A stretch of DNA of 64,000 nucleotides, taken from contig JAFGBR010000013.1 of NCBI GenBank assembly GCA_016933045.1, positions 61,723 through 125,722 on the forward strand, written 5' to 3'. Below the pieces are notes generated by a model. The model searched no databases, was not told the DNA's origin, and saw nothing but the letters and a program-made list of their open reading frames with translations. Positions 36,761 to 45,900 of the stretch are shown here, one piece after another. The DNA is from Marinilabiliaceae bacterium (GTDB taxonomy: Bacteria; Bacteroidota; Bacteroidia; Bacteroidales; Marinilabiliaceae). The first letter of the stretch is position 1, and every line of letters begins with the position of its first letter. The translations under genes and the position numbers were made by a program.

Positions 36761-37621
36761 TTAAACTCCACTATAAGCACTAAATCCACCATCGACAGGA
36801 ACAACAATGCCTATAATAAACTTCGACCAGTCTGATAAGAGATATAAAAGAGTTCCGGTTAGTTCGTCCGGAGTTCCATAACGTTCCATTGGAGTGCCGT
36901 TAATAATTTTTTGTCCACGAGGTGTTGCCTCTCCTGTTTTTTCATCAATAAGTAAAAAACGATTTTGGTTTGTTAACAAAAAACCGGGAGCAATAGAGTT
37001 TACTCTAACGCCGGTTTTAGCAAAATGAACCGCCAACCATTGGGTAAAATTGTTTATTGCTGCTTTTGCCGCTGAATAGGCAGGAATTCTGGTTAAAGGA
37101 CGGTATGAATTCATCGATGAGATGTTAACAATACCGCCAGTTTGCCGGGCAACCATATCTTTTGCAAACACCATTGAAGGTAATAAGGTGCCTTTAAAAT
37201 TAAGATCAAATACCTTATCAAACCCTTCTAGTTGCAATCCGAAAAAAGTATCATCAGGAGTGTTTAAATCAGCAGGTTTCATTTGCTCAACCTTTGTAGT
37301 AGCTGTAGCAGCATTACCACCTGCTCCGTTCACAAGAAAATCGACTTTTCCCAGTTTTTCGTTGATGATTTTTTTTGCTTCTTCGAGTGATTCTCGACTT
37401 AACACATTGGCCGCTAATCCAATTGAAGTAACATTATATGTTTTTTCAATTTCATCGGCAACAACTTTAGCAGCTTCCTCGTTCAAATCGAGAATAGCTG
37501 TTTTAATACCTTGCTCGGCCATTGCCTTTGCCATTGTTGAACAAATGACACCACCACCACCTGTGATAACGCCAACTTTTCCTTTGAGATTTAATTCACC
37601 AAATTTTGTACTCATCATCAA
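36761..37621 (-). CDS. SDR-type D-mannonate oxidoreductase (fructuronate reductase, UxuB-like)
   Basis: The protein has 286 residues. The cofactor motif is GVITGGGGVICSTMAKA; the VNGAGGN-ATATT insertion is typical of SDR-type mannonate oxidoreductases and differs from KduD. The catalytic Ser-Tyr-Lys set is in NISSMNSYRPL and AYSAAKAA; the tail ends VDGGFSAYSGV. It reduces D-fructuronate to D-mannonate with NAD(P)H. It works after UxaC/UxaE and before a mannonate dehydratase, which is not in the window. Confidence 0.87.
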   Translation of the reverse strand: MMMSTKFGELNLKGKVGVITGGGGVICSTMAKAMAEQGIKTAILDLNEEAAKVVADEIEKTYNVTSIGLAANVLSRESLEEAKKIINEKLGKVDFLVNGAGGNAATATTKVEQMKPADLNTPDDTFFGLQLEGFDKVFDLNFKGTLLPSMVFAKDMVARQTGGIVNISSMNSYRPLTRIPAYSAAKAAINNFTQWLAVHFAKTGVRVNSIAPGFLLTNQNRFLLIDEKTGEATPRGQKIINGTPMERYGTPDELTGTLLYLLSDWSKFIIGIVVPVDGGFSAYSGV

Positions 37622-37639
37622 ACTTGTTTTAGTTAGCCC

Positions 37640-37669
37640 GGCACCTTAATTTAGCTGTATTAAGGCGCC
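37640..37669 (-). other. Intercistronic hairpin between SDR and eda genes
   Basis: Arms 37640-37650 and 37659-37669 pair at 10 of 11 positions with an 8-nt loop. There is no clear T tract, so it is more likely an mRNA processing or stability stem than a terminator. Confidence 0.5.
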
Positions 37670-37682
37670 CAGGACAATAGGA

Positions 37683-38354
37683 TTATTTCTTAACTTTTTG
37701 AATGGTAGCCATTAGCTCTTTTACCAAATTAGCCAATGCTACGTAATTTTTTGCTTCCATAATGTCTTTTGGGAATAAATTAGATCCCATACCAACACAT
37801 GTAACACCCGCATCAAACCATCCTTTAAGGTTTTCTTCCGACAAATTAACACCTCCGGTAGGCATAATATTTGTCCAGGGCATTGGAGCTTTTACTGCCT
37901 TAACAAATGATGGACCACCAATTTCAGAAGCAGGGAATAACTTCACGATTTCGGCACCTAATTCCTGTGCTTTGCTAATCTCAGAGATTGTTCCACAACC
38001 AGGAGACCATGCAACACCACGACGGTTACACATTTTAGCCATATCTTCATTCAACAAAGGAGCTACAATAAAGTTAGCACCTGCCTGAATATACAATGCA
38101 GTAGTTGCTGGTTCAACTAACGAACCTGCACCTAAAATCATTCCGGGAAGTTCTTTCAATGCATATTTATTTAACTCACTAAAAATTTCATGAGCAAAGT
38201 CTCCTCGGTTCACAAATTCAAACACTCTAATTCCACCTTCGTAACATGCTTTCACCACGTTTTTACACACATCAATATCTGAATGAAAAAATACAGGAAC
38301 AACACCTGTCGATTTCATTGCTGCAAAAACTTCACTACGACTATATTTTGCCAT
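37683..38354 (-). CDS. eda: KDPG/KHG aldolase
   Basis: The protein has 223 residues, a class I aldolase barrel. The Schiff-base lysine is in IVKLFPASEIGG; FIVAPLLNEDMAKMC and MPTGGVNLSEENLKGWFDAG are family motifs. It cleaves 2-keto-3-deoxy-6-phosphogluconate to pyruvate and glyceraldehyde-3-phosphate, the last step of the hexuronate route. It follows kdgK in the operon. Confidence 0.95.
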   Translation of the reverse strand: MAKYSRSEVFAAMKSTGVVPVFFHSDIDVCKNVVKACYEGGIRVFEFVNRGDFAHEIFSELNKYALKELPGMILGAGSLVEPATTALYIQAGANFIVAPLLNEDMAKMCNRRGVAWSPGCGTISEISKAQELGAEIVKLFPASEIGGPSFVKAVKAPMPWTNIMPTGGVNLSEENLKGWFDAGVTCVGMGSNLFPKDIMEAKNYVALANLVKELMATIQKVKK

Positions 38355-38385
38355 TATTTTTTAAAATTTAAAGACTGAAGACTTT

Positions 38386-38427
38386 AAGACAGATAGAAAA
38401 AATAATTTTGTCTTATCTATCTGTCTT
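38386..38427 (-). other. Intercistronic hairpin between kdgK and eda
   Basis: A perfect 12-bp inverted repeat (38386-38397 and 38416-38427) with an 18-nt loop fills most of the 107-bp gap. A third partial copy of the arm (CTGTCTAT) follows at 38428-38435. No good T tract is seen on the minus strand. Confidence 0.55.
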
Positions 38428-38461
38428 CTGTCTATTTTTTCTAATTTCTATTATTCTATCA

Positions 38462-39499
38462 CTATCTGCTTACACGTCCTGAAGCGTCACCTCCCATAAG
38501 CTTCTCTACCTCATCAACTGTTACCTGGTTAAAATCACCATGAATAGTGTGTTTCAAACAAGAAGCTGCGGTGGCAAAATTAATTACGCTTTGCATATCA
38601 TCTTTGTAGGTTAATAATCCGTAGATTAATCCACCCATAAATGAATCACCACCACCTACACGGTCAACAATGTGAGTGATTTCGAACTTAGGAGCCTCGT
38701 ACATTTTCTCGCCGTCGAACAATACGCCCGACCATGAGTTGTGACTAGCACTGATAGACCCACGAAGAGTTGTAATCACTTTCTTAACTCTTGGATATTG
38801 CTTCATTATTTGTTTAGATACACTTTCATATGCAGCAGCTTCGACATGCCCCCCTGTAATATCAACACCTTCTGGTTTGATACCAAGAACCATCATTGCA
38901 TCTTCTTCGTTACCTAACACGACATCGCAACCGGCTACTAATTCAGGCATTACTTCACCTGCTGTTTTACCATACTTCCATAAGTTTTTACGGTAGTTTA
39001 AGTCACATGTAACTGTTACTCCTTTCTTGTTCGCTGCTTTAATTGCTTCTAAACAAGCATCTGCAGCACCTTGAGAAACAGCAGGTGTAATACCAGTCCA
39101 GTGAAAAACATCAACACCGTCAAGAATTTTGTCCCAATCGAACATGCCTGCTTTAACCTCAGCAAAAGCAGATCCTGCACGGTCATAAACCACCTTACTA
39201 GCACGAGCAACAGCGCCGGCCTCTAGAAAATATATTCCTAACCTATTCCCCCCCTCTAAAACCTCTTTAGTATCAACACCGTATTTATTCAACTCCATAC
39301 GGCATGCCCTTCCAATGTCATTTTTAGGCAAGCGGGTTACGAAAGAAGCATTAATGCCATAATTCGCCAGCGAAACGGCAACATTTGCCTCTCCCCCACC
39401 ATAAGTAGCTTCTAACGAAGTTGCCTGGTTAAAACGTTCGAAACGTGGTGTCGCCAGGCGCAACATAATCTCACCAAATGTGACAACTTTTGGTCCCAT
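38462..39499 (-). CDS. kdgK: 2-keto-3-deoxygluconate kinase (PfkB family)
   Basis: The protein has 345 residues. The PfkB signatures are YGGGEANVAVSLANYG near the N-terminus and the catalytic segment DRVGGGDSFMGGLIYGLL with the base Asp. It phosphorylates KDG to KDPG. It lies 14 bp after uxaC and precedes eda. The family also includes gluconate and fructose kinases, but context supports KDG. Confidence 0.92.
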   Translation of the reverse strand: MGPKVVTFGEIMLRLATPRFERFNQATSLEATYGGGEANVAVSLANYGINASFVTRLPKNDIGRACRMELNKYGVDTKEVLEGGNRLGIYFLEAGAVARASKVVYDRAGSAFAEVKAGMFDWDKILDGVDVFHWTGITPAVSQGAADACLEAIKAANKKGVTVTCDLNYRKNLWKYGKTAGEVMPELVAGCDVVLGNEEDAMMVLGIKPEGVDITGGHVEAAAYESVSKQIMKQYPRVKKVITTLRGSISASHNSWSGVLFDGEKMYEAPKFEITHIVDRVGGGDSFMGGLIYGLLTYKDDMQSVINFATAASCLKHTIHGDFNQVTVDEVEKLMGGDASGRVSR

Positions 39500-39513
39500 A
39501 ATCCTTAAGTCAA

Positions 39514-40911
39514 TTAAAATTTAAAGTAATTTTTAGCATTATAATATGAAATACCTTCAATAGCTGGTTTTAATAAAGAATCGTCGTTTGGAATATGTCC
39601 CTTATCAACTTCTGATCCGAAATAATCACAAACAATACGACGGAAATACTCATGACGAGGATATGATAAGAAACTACGTGAGTCTGTAACCATACCAACA
39701 AAACGAGTTGTTAATCCTAGTGCCGATAAAGCTTTTAGGTGCTCTTCCATTCCGGTTTTCTGATCGAGAAACCACCAGGCTGCACCATACTGAATTTTAC
39801 CCGGGGCTGAACCATCATTGAAGTTTCCAATCATGGTAGCCATCATCTCATTATCGGCAGGATTTAAGTTATATAAAATAGACTGAGCCAATTGATCACC
39901 TGCATCTAAAGTATCTAAGAAACGCGACATTTTAAAGCTATCCTGTGGGTTTCCTATTGAATCCCAACCGGTATCAGGCCCTAACTGAGTAAACTTACGT
40001 GTATTATTGTTACGCAATGCACCTACGTGAAACTGCTGAGTCCACCCACGTTTATGGTTCATTCTACACAATTCCAACATCACTGCTGAAATATATTTCT
40101 CAGCTTCATCTACTGAAATCATTTTTCCAGCTAATAACTTAGCAAAAATAGTATCAATTTCAGACTGAGTAAATGCTGCATAAAAAAAGCGATCCAAACC
40201 ATGATCAGAAAGCTTACATCCAACCTCGGCAAAAAATGCATGACGCTTATCCAAAGCTTCAATTAAACTTTTAAAGTCTTTAATATCAATATCTGATACT
40301 TCGCCCAATTGTTTCAAATATGCATTTAATGCAGATGGATCTTCTGGTTTAACAACCTTATCAGGACGCCAAGTTGGTAATACCTTAATTTCAAAATCCT
40401 TTTTCAATTTTAAATGAAACTCCAACGAATCGATTGGATCATCAGTAGTACAAACTACTTCCACTTTCATTTTTCTCAACAAATTACGAGTACTGTATTC
40501 TGGAGTACTCATCAATGAGTTTGCCTTATCGTAAATTGCTCGTGCTGTTTTTGGAGATAATTGTTCGTGAATATCAAAATATCTTGCCAGCTCTAAATGA
40601 GTCCAGTGATATAAAGGGTTACCAATTGTGTAAGGAACTGTCTCAGCCCATTTTTCAAACTTCTCCCAATCAGATACTTTACCAGTACAATATTTTTCGT
40701 TGATACCGTTTGATCGCATTGCACGCCACTTATAATGGTCACCTTCAAGCCAAATCTGTCCAATAGTATCAAACTGTCTGTCAATAGCCATCATTTCGGG
40801 CGACAAATGACAGTGAAAATCAATGATTGGAAGCTTCTCGGCATAATCGTGATACAGTCGTTTTCCTGTTTCACTATGCAAGATGAAATCGGGATGAATA
40901 AATTGTTTCAT
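39514..40911 (-). CDS. uxaC: Glucuronate (uronate) isomerase
   Basis: The protein has 465 residues, the family's normal length. Motifs: IDFHCHLSPEMMA (amidohydrolase-like metal region), CTTDDPIDSLEFH, the long FHVGALRNNN stretch and a C-terminal DSRSFLSYPRHEYFRR. It interconverts D-glucuronate with fructuronate and D-galacturonate with tagaturonate. It is the first gene of the hexuronate operon. Two palindromes lie upstream (40958-40979 and 41132-41143). Confidence 0.96.
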   Translation of the reverse strand: MKQFIHPDFILHSETGKRLYHDYAEKLPIIDFHCHLSPEMMAIDRQFDTIGQIWLEGDHYKWRAMRSNGINEKYCTGKVSDWEKFEKWAETVPYTIGNPLYHWTHLELARYFDIHEQLSPKTARAIYDKANSLMSTPEYSTRNLLRKMKVEVVCTTDDPIDSLEFHLKLKKDFEIKVLPTWRPDKVVKPEDPSALNAYLKQLGEVSDIDIKDFKSLIEALDKRHAFFAEVGCKLSDHGLDRFFYAAFTQSEIDTIFAKLLAGKMISVDEAEKYISAVMLELCRMNHKRGWTQQFHVGALRNNNTRKFTQLGPDTGWDSIGNPQDSFKMSRFLDTLDAGDQLAQSILYNLNPADNEMMATMIGNFNDGSAPGKIQYGAAWWFLDQKTGMEEHLKALSALGLTTRFVGMVTDSRSFLSYPRHEYFRRIVCDYFGSEVDKGHIPNDDSLLKPAIEGISYYNAKNYFKF

Positions 40912-40957
40912 TTTATATATATATTAAATTTTTATACTATTAAATCAAAAAATAAAT

Positions 40958-40979
40958 TCTTCGTGAACGAACACGAAGA
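40958..40979. promoter_or_regulatory. Inverted repeat in the uxaC leader
   Basis: Arms 40958-40965 and 40972-40979 are perfectly complementary 8-mers with a 6-bp spacer, 47 bp before the uxaC ATG. It could be a second operator or a leader hairpin. Confidence 0.4.
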
Positions 40980-41131
40980 TAATATTCTATTTAATTTTTA
41001 CACACTTTTTTTTAAAAATAAACCATTTATTTACTTACTATCCACAACTTACATTAATGTTAAAATAATAATTGTCATATCAATACTAACACCAATCGTT
41101 CATATAAACATCATTTTATTCTATATATAAA

Positions 41132-41143
41132 ACAAACGTTTGT
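41132..41143. promoter_or_regulatory. LacI-type operator upstream of uxaC
   Basis: ACAAACGTTTGT is a perfect 12-bp palindrome centred on CG, the shape of a LacI/GalR operator. It lies 220 bp upstream of uxaC and 16 bp after the stop of the PL1 gene. The LacI gene at the far end of the cluster is the natural candidate regulator. Confidence 0.55.
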
Positions 41144-41158
41144 ACAATTTTTAAATAT

Positions 41159-42502
41159 TTAATTCAATTTCGATAAACTATTAATATACACCTCAATATT
41201 TGTATACTTTTTATCCAAATCATATCCAACCGCATCTTCTTTATTACTAGCATTTAACCCTTTTTTATTTTCCCATTCATCAGGCATTCCGTCTTTATCA
41301 GAATCCATTTTAGGTGATTGAACAACTAATTCAGGGTAACCTCCTACATCATTCTGACTATCGATTATTCCAAATCGGCCATAGGTAAATGTTCCCTTTC
41401 GCACCTCATCAATAATTCTCATATCAATTGAATCGCGATGTAAACTGGCACCAACAGTTTTGAGAACTTTCTTATATACCTTTTGTGCTTTTTGCACATT
41501 CATATCTGATATTTTGATATTAGCATTGAGCAAAACACTATCAATATCGGCTTTATTGTCGAACTCAATTGCTAGCTTATTATTTTTTGTAACCTCTTTT
41601 CGGTTAGCCATTACATTTTCTGCAAATAAAAACTTCCCAAATGGTTTATATGGTTCAAAAAATGTTTTATCTTCTTTTTTCGAAGTAGCAGGTCCCGGTT
41701 TTAAATAATTACCCATAATAATGTAACTTCCTTGTTCACCTGCATACATGCATGTTTCGCCCCAATTATAAACAACATTATTTACTATTTCGGCCTTTTC
41801 ATTGCTTTCCTTACTACCAAATCTACTGCCATTTAAACGCGGATTACGACTCACATGGTGAGCCAGTAAATTATGATGAAATGAAGCCCCCATTCCACCC
41901 CAAATTCCACCATAACCATGTTCACCCTTATGATGAACCGATTTATTAAAACTTTCAGTAATCAAACAATTTTGCAAAGTAAAATTTTCAACATCATAAA
42001 ACGAACATACCTCATCGGTTGCCCAACTAACACTACAATGGTCAATGATAATATTCTTTTGCTTTTTTCCGGTCAACGCATCAAGTTCTTTATTAGCACT
42101 ATCGCCCGGACGAATACGCAAATAACGAATAATTACATTATCGGCACTTACTTTAATTCCATAATTACGTAAACAAATTCCATCACCGGGTGCTGTTTGT
42201 CCTGCAATGGTAATATTATCATTATTAATATCTAACGATCTGTTCAAGTCGATATAACCACTCACTGCAAAAACTATTATACGAGATCCTTTTTTTTGTA
42301 TTCCGTCACGAAGACTTCCAGGCCCGTCATCATTCAAATTAGTAACTGTATATACAATACCAGCTCTTCCTCCGGTTGTATATTTGCCTGCTCCTTCGGC
42401 TCCAGGAAAAGCCAAACATAAATCATTTGAACCTGCATTTATAACACTTGAAACCGACAACAATAAAAAAACCAAAAAAATAAATTTACCCACGCTATTC
42501 AT
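41159..42502 (-). CDS. Polysaccharide lyase family 1 (pectate lyase), no T9SS tail
   Basis: The protein has 447 residues and a signal peptide (1-23, SSVINAGS). The PL1 core includes AFPGAEGAGKYTTGGRAG, TIAGQTAPGDGICLRNYG, IDHCSVSWATDEVCSFYD and FHHNLLAHHVSRNPRLNGS. A short calcium module (DSDKDGMPDEW, DAVGYDLDKKYTN) ends the protein; no sorting domain is present, so a periplasmic location is likely. It lies immediately upstream of the hexuronate operon on the same strand and divergent from the HTCS gene. It probably digests imported oligogalacturonides. Confidence 0.92.
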   Translation of the reverse strand: MNSVGKFIFLVFLLLSVSSVINAGSNDLCLAFPGAEGAGKYTTGGRAGIVYTVTNLNDDGPGSLRDGIQKKGSRIIVFAVSGYIDLNRSLDINNDNITIAGQTAPGDGICLRNYGIKVSADNVIIRYLRIRPGDSANKELDALTGKKQKNIIIDHCSVSWATDEVCSFYDVENFTLQNCLITESFNKSVHHKGEHGYGGIWGGMGASFHHNLLAHHVSRNPRLNGSRFGSKESNEKAEIVNNVVYNWGETCMYAGEQGSYIIMGNYLKPGPATSKKEDKTFFEPYKPFGKFLFAENVMANRKEVTKNNKLAIEFDNKADIDSVLLNANIKISDMNVQKAQKVYKKVLKTVGASLHRDSIDMRIIDEVRKGTFTYGRFGIIDSQNDVGGYPELVVQSPKMDSDKDGMPDEWENKKGLNASNKEDAVGYDLDKKYTNIEVYINSLSKLN

Positions 42503-42919
42503 ATAATAAAAATTTTATTAATATATTTCCAAACAACTGTTACACACCTCACAATAGCATAATCTACTATCAGAATGATAGTTCCTTACAATTAAAAAAC
42601 AGAGTTGAAGATATATCATTTGTGATGCAATAACAAAACCAAAAAACACCAATAAAAATACCTTTACAAACCAAATATCAATTGTAATTAACTAACATAT
42701 TGAACGTTTCACAAAACATTAAAAAAAAAACAAAAAACAATCATCAAAAAAATTGATAATTTATACTACCAAAAAAGTTATTTATAACCACATATTTTTA
42801 TAGAATCGACAAAAAACTATCCTAATAAAAGCAAAAAAATGTTCATGAAATATAAAATGAAACTTATCTTTGAATAAACCTAGCAAAGCATTTTAACTAT
42901 TTGTTGAATTTATTAAATA
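42503..42919. other. Divergent control region between PL1 and HTCS genes, 417 bp
   Basis: Very A-rich region without an ORF. It contains an inverted repeat of two 7-bp arms (42566-42572 and 42576-42582), a long A tract around 42720-42750 and the HTCS -7 box near its right end. It must hold the promoters of both flanking genes. Confidence 0.6.
42865..42872 (+). promoter_or_regulatory. -7 element for the HTCS gene
   Basis: TATCTTTG is a perfect TAnnTTTG box, 48 bp before the HTCS ATG. No good -33 TTG is seen at the usual distance, so the promoter may need an activator. Confidence 0.45.
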
Positions 42920-45900
42920 ATGAGAAAAACATTTTTTTTATTATTATTTGTTTTTTCTACAGGAATCATTAGTCAAAACATACAAAAATTTGAACACTTC
43001 AACTCACAGGACGGCCTTTCGCAAAATACCGTTTTTAGTATACACTGCGATAGAAAAGGTTTTTTGTGGATTGGCACATGGAATGGATTAAACCGCTTTG
43101 ACGGACACCAATTTAAATTATTCAAAAACCCACTTAACAGTACCAGCGGATTATTTACCAACAATAGAATTATAAACATTTGGGAAGACAAAAAAGAGAT
43201 GATATGGATGCAAACATACGACCATTTCTATCACTTTCTGAACCCACAAACCGAAACTACCGAAACATATCCTACTTACAACGCCAATAGCAATAACGAA
43301 AAAAGTGTTGGCTCAAGTTTTCTTCAATATTCCGATTCTATAATAATGATAGGTTCTACAAATTCAGGTATCCACATTTTAAAATATAACAAAACAAAAA
43401 ATATTTACCAATCAACATCGTTCGACACAAAAACTCAAAAGTCAATATCGGATAATTATATTAAATTAATACATGCCGACCACAACAAAAACATTTGGAT
43501 TTTAACCGACAGGGGATTAAACCATATTACTGCTGAAAATATTAATCAAAATAAATATATATTTCAACATATTTTTTTAAATGTATCATTTTCAAATACC
43601 GTTGCTGAAAATAACGATGAAATATGGTTTGGAACTAACTCCCACGGCATTTTAGTTTATAATAAAAACACACAAAAATACTCATTTATTAATCCCGTAT
43701 CCGAAAATAAACACTTACCTGGTGCAGTTAATCACATAGTATTTATTAACGATAATTCATTTTTAACATCGTTTGAAGATAAAGGACTATACCTTTATAA
43801 TAATGATGATAAAAAATGGACAAAAATTATTTTTCATGGTAAAAGTGCCGAAAGTATTTATATAGATAAATTTAAACAAGCTTGGATTACAGCAAAAGAA
43901 TTTGGCTTAACCCGACTTGATATTAAAACCTTAAAAACAAATTATTACAAACTCACCCCTATTGAAAGCGATTACATAACTGATCTGGAAAGACCCTACT
44001 TTTTCGAGGATTCAAAACACCAACTATGGATTGGGTTACATGGTTCGGGACTTGCATTTTATAACAGAAAAAATGATAAATTTCATTTTTTCAGAAACAA
44101 CCCAAAAGATCAAACCAGCATTGGCTCAAATATTGTTCATTGTATTAACGAAGACAAATCGGGGCAGTTATGGCTAGGAACAGGTCAGTATAAAGGTGGT
44201 TTAGAAAAGGTAGTATTTAACAATCCTGCAATTACACATAAAATAACCGAAAATGAGTATACCAATCTTTTTACAAATGTTGTAAGAGCAATGGAAGAAG
44301 ATAAAAACGGTAATATATGGATAGCATCTAAATCGGGGAAAATATACATTTACAACTCAAACCTTGAACTTATACACATACAAAAGTTATATTCAAAATC
44401 AATAAAAACATATAGTGGAAACAACGTTTACAGCATTTACCAATCAAAAAACGGATATATATGGCTTGGATCAAAAGGTGAAGGAATTGGCCGAAGTACA
44501 GAAAAAATCAATACTAATACTAATTATTCCAATATTACATTTAAATGGTATAAAAATGATCCTGAAAATCCAACATCTATAAGTAGCAACAATGTTTATT
44601 CGATTACCGAAGATGAAGACAACAATTTATGGATAGGTACTTTTGGAAACGGAATAAACCTAATAAATAGTAAAAATATTGAATACCCAAAATTCGAAAT
44701 ATTCAACACCTCAAACTCAAACATAAGCAGTAACTCCATAAGACATCTTCATATCGACTCCCACCAAAACCTATGGGCTGCAACGGTTTTTGGCGTTAAC
44801 TTTTTACACCACGACAGCATTCGAACTAAATCATTTACCTCAATATTACACAATAAGAACAACCCCAATAGCATAAGTTATAATGATGTAATACACATTT
44901 ACGAAGATAGTAAACAAAGACTATGGTTCTCGACAATGGGTGGAGGGGTGAATGTATTAGAAGACTTTTCCTCCCCAACAGCGGCTAACTTTAAAACTAT
45001 TACAATGAATGATGGCCTCTCAAACGATGTTGTTTTTGGAGTGTTAGAAGATACAGATGGTAAATTATGGTTTAGTTCGGAACACGGCCTAAGCCGATAT
45101 TCACCCAAAGAGGCAAATTTTGCTGTTTACACCGAAAATAACGGACTTAGTTTTAACAACTTTTCGGAAAACACATGCTTAAAAACTTCAAAAAACCAGT
45201 TGCTTTTTGGTGGAAATCTCGGGTTTATTTCAATTAACTCCGACAAGCTAAAAACCACTGAAATACATTGTAACATTGAACTGACCAGTTTTCTTCTATT
45301 TAACGAAGCTGTAACTCCTAACTCTGAAGCATCACCATTAAAAAAAGCAATCTCATACTCCGACAGTATTACCTTACGCCCAACTCAGTCAAGTTTTTCT
45401 ATTGAATTTTCAACATTAGACTATTTAGACCCCGGCAACATACAATATGCTTATAAATTAACAAATTTCGACAAAGACTGGAACTACATTGGCAACCAAA
45501 ATAAAGCAACTTATACCAAGTTACCACCTGGCAAATACACATTTATGGTTAAATCGACCAATAGAAATGGTTTATGGAATGAAAACGATATAAGAACTTT
45601 ACAAATAACACTTCTCCCCCCTTGGTATCGTTCAAACTATGCATATATAGGGATTACAGTTTTACTGTTAATAATAATTTTTACAGCACAAAATATTAAA
45701 TCAAAACTCGATAAATACCGCCAGGATTTACAACTTGAGAAAAAAATTAATTTAGTAAAACTACAATTTTTTACAAATGTATCGCACGAAATAAGAACTC
45801 CACTTACGTTAATAATTGGACCAATTGAAGATTTATTGATGAACAATGACATTAACGAATCTGTAAAAAATAAACTAAAACTTATTCAGCGAAACACTAA

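Noticed and set aside
36761..37621. Calling the SDR gene KduD (KDG dehydrogenase)
   Set aside because: The GAGGN-ATATT insertion and length fit mannonate oxidoreductase; no kduI or other unsaturated-uronate genes are nearby.
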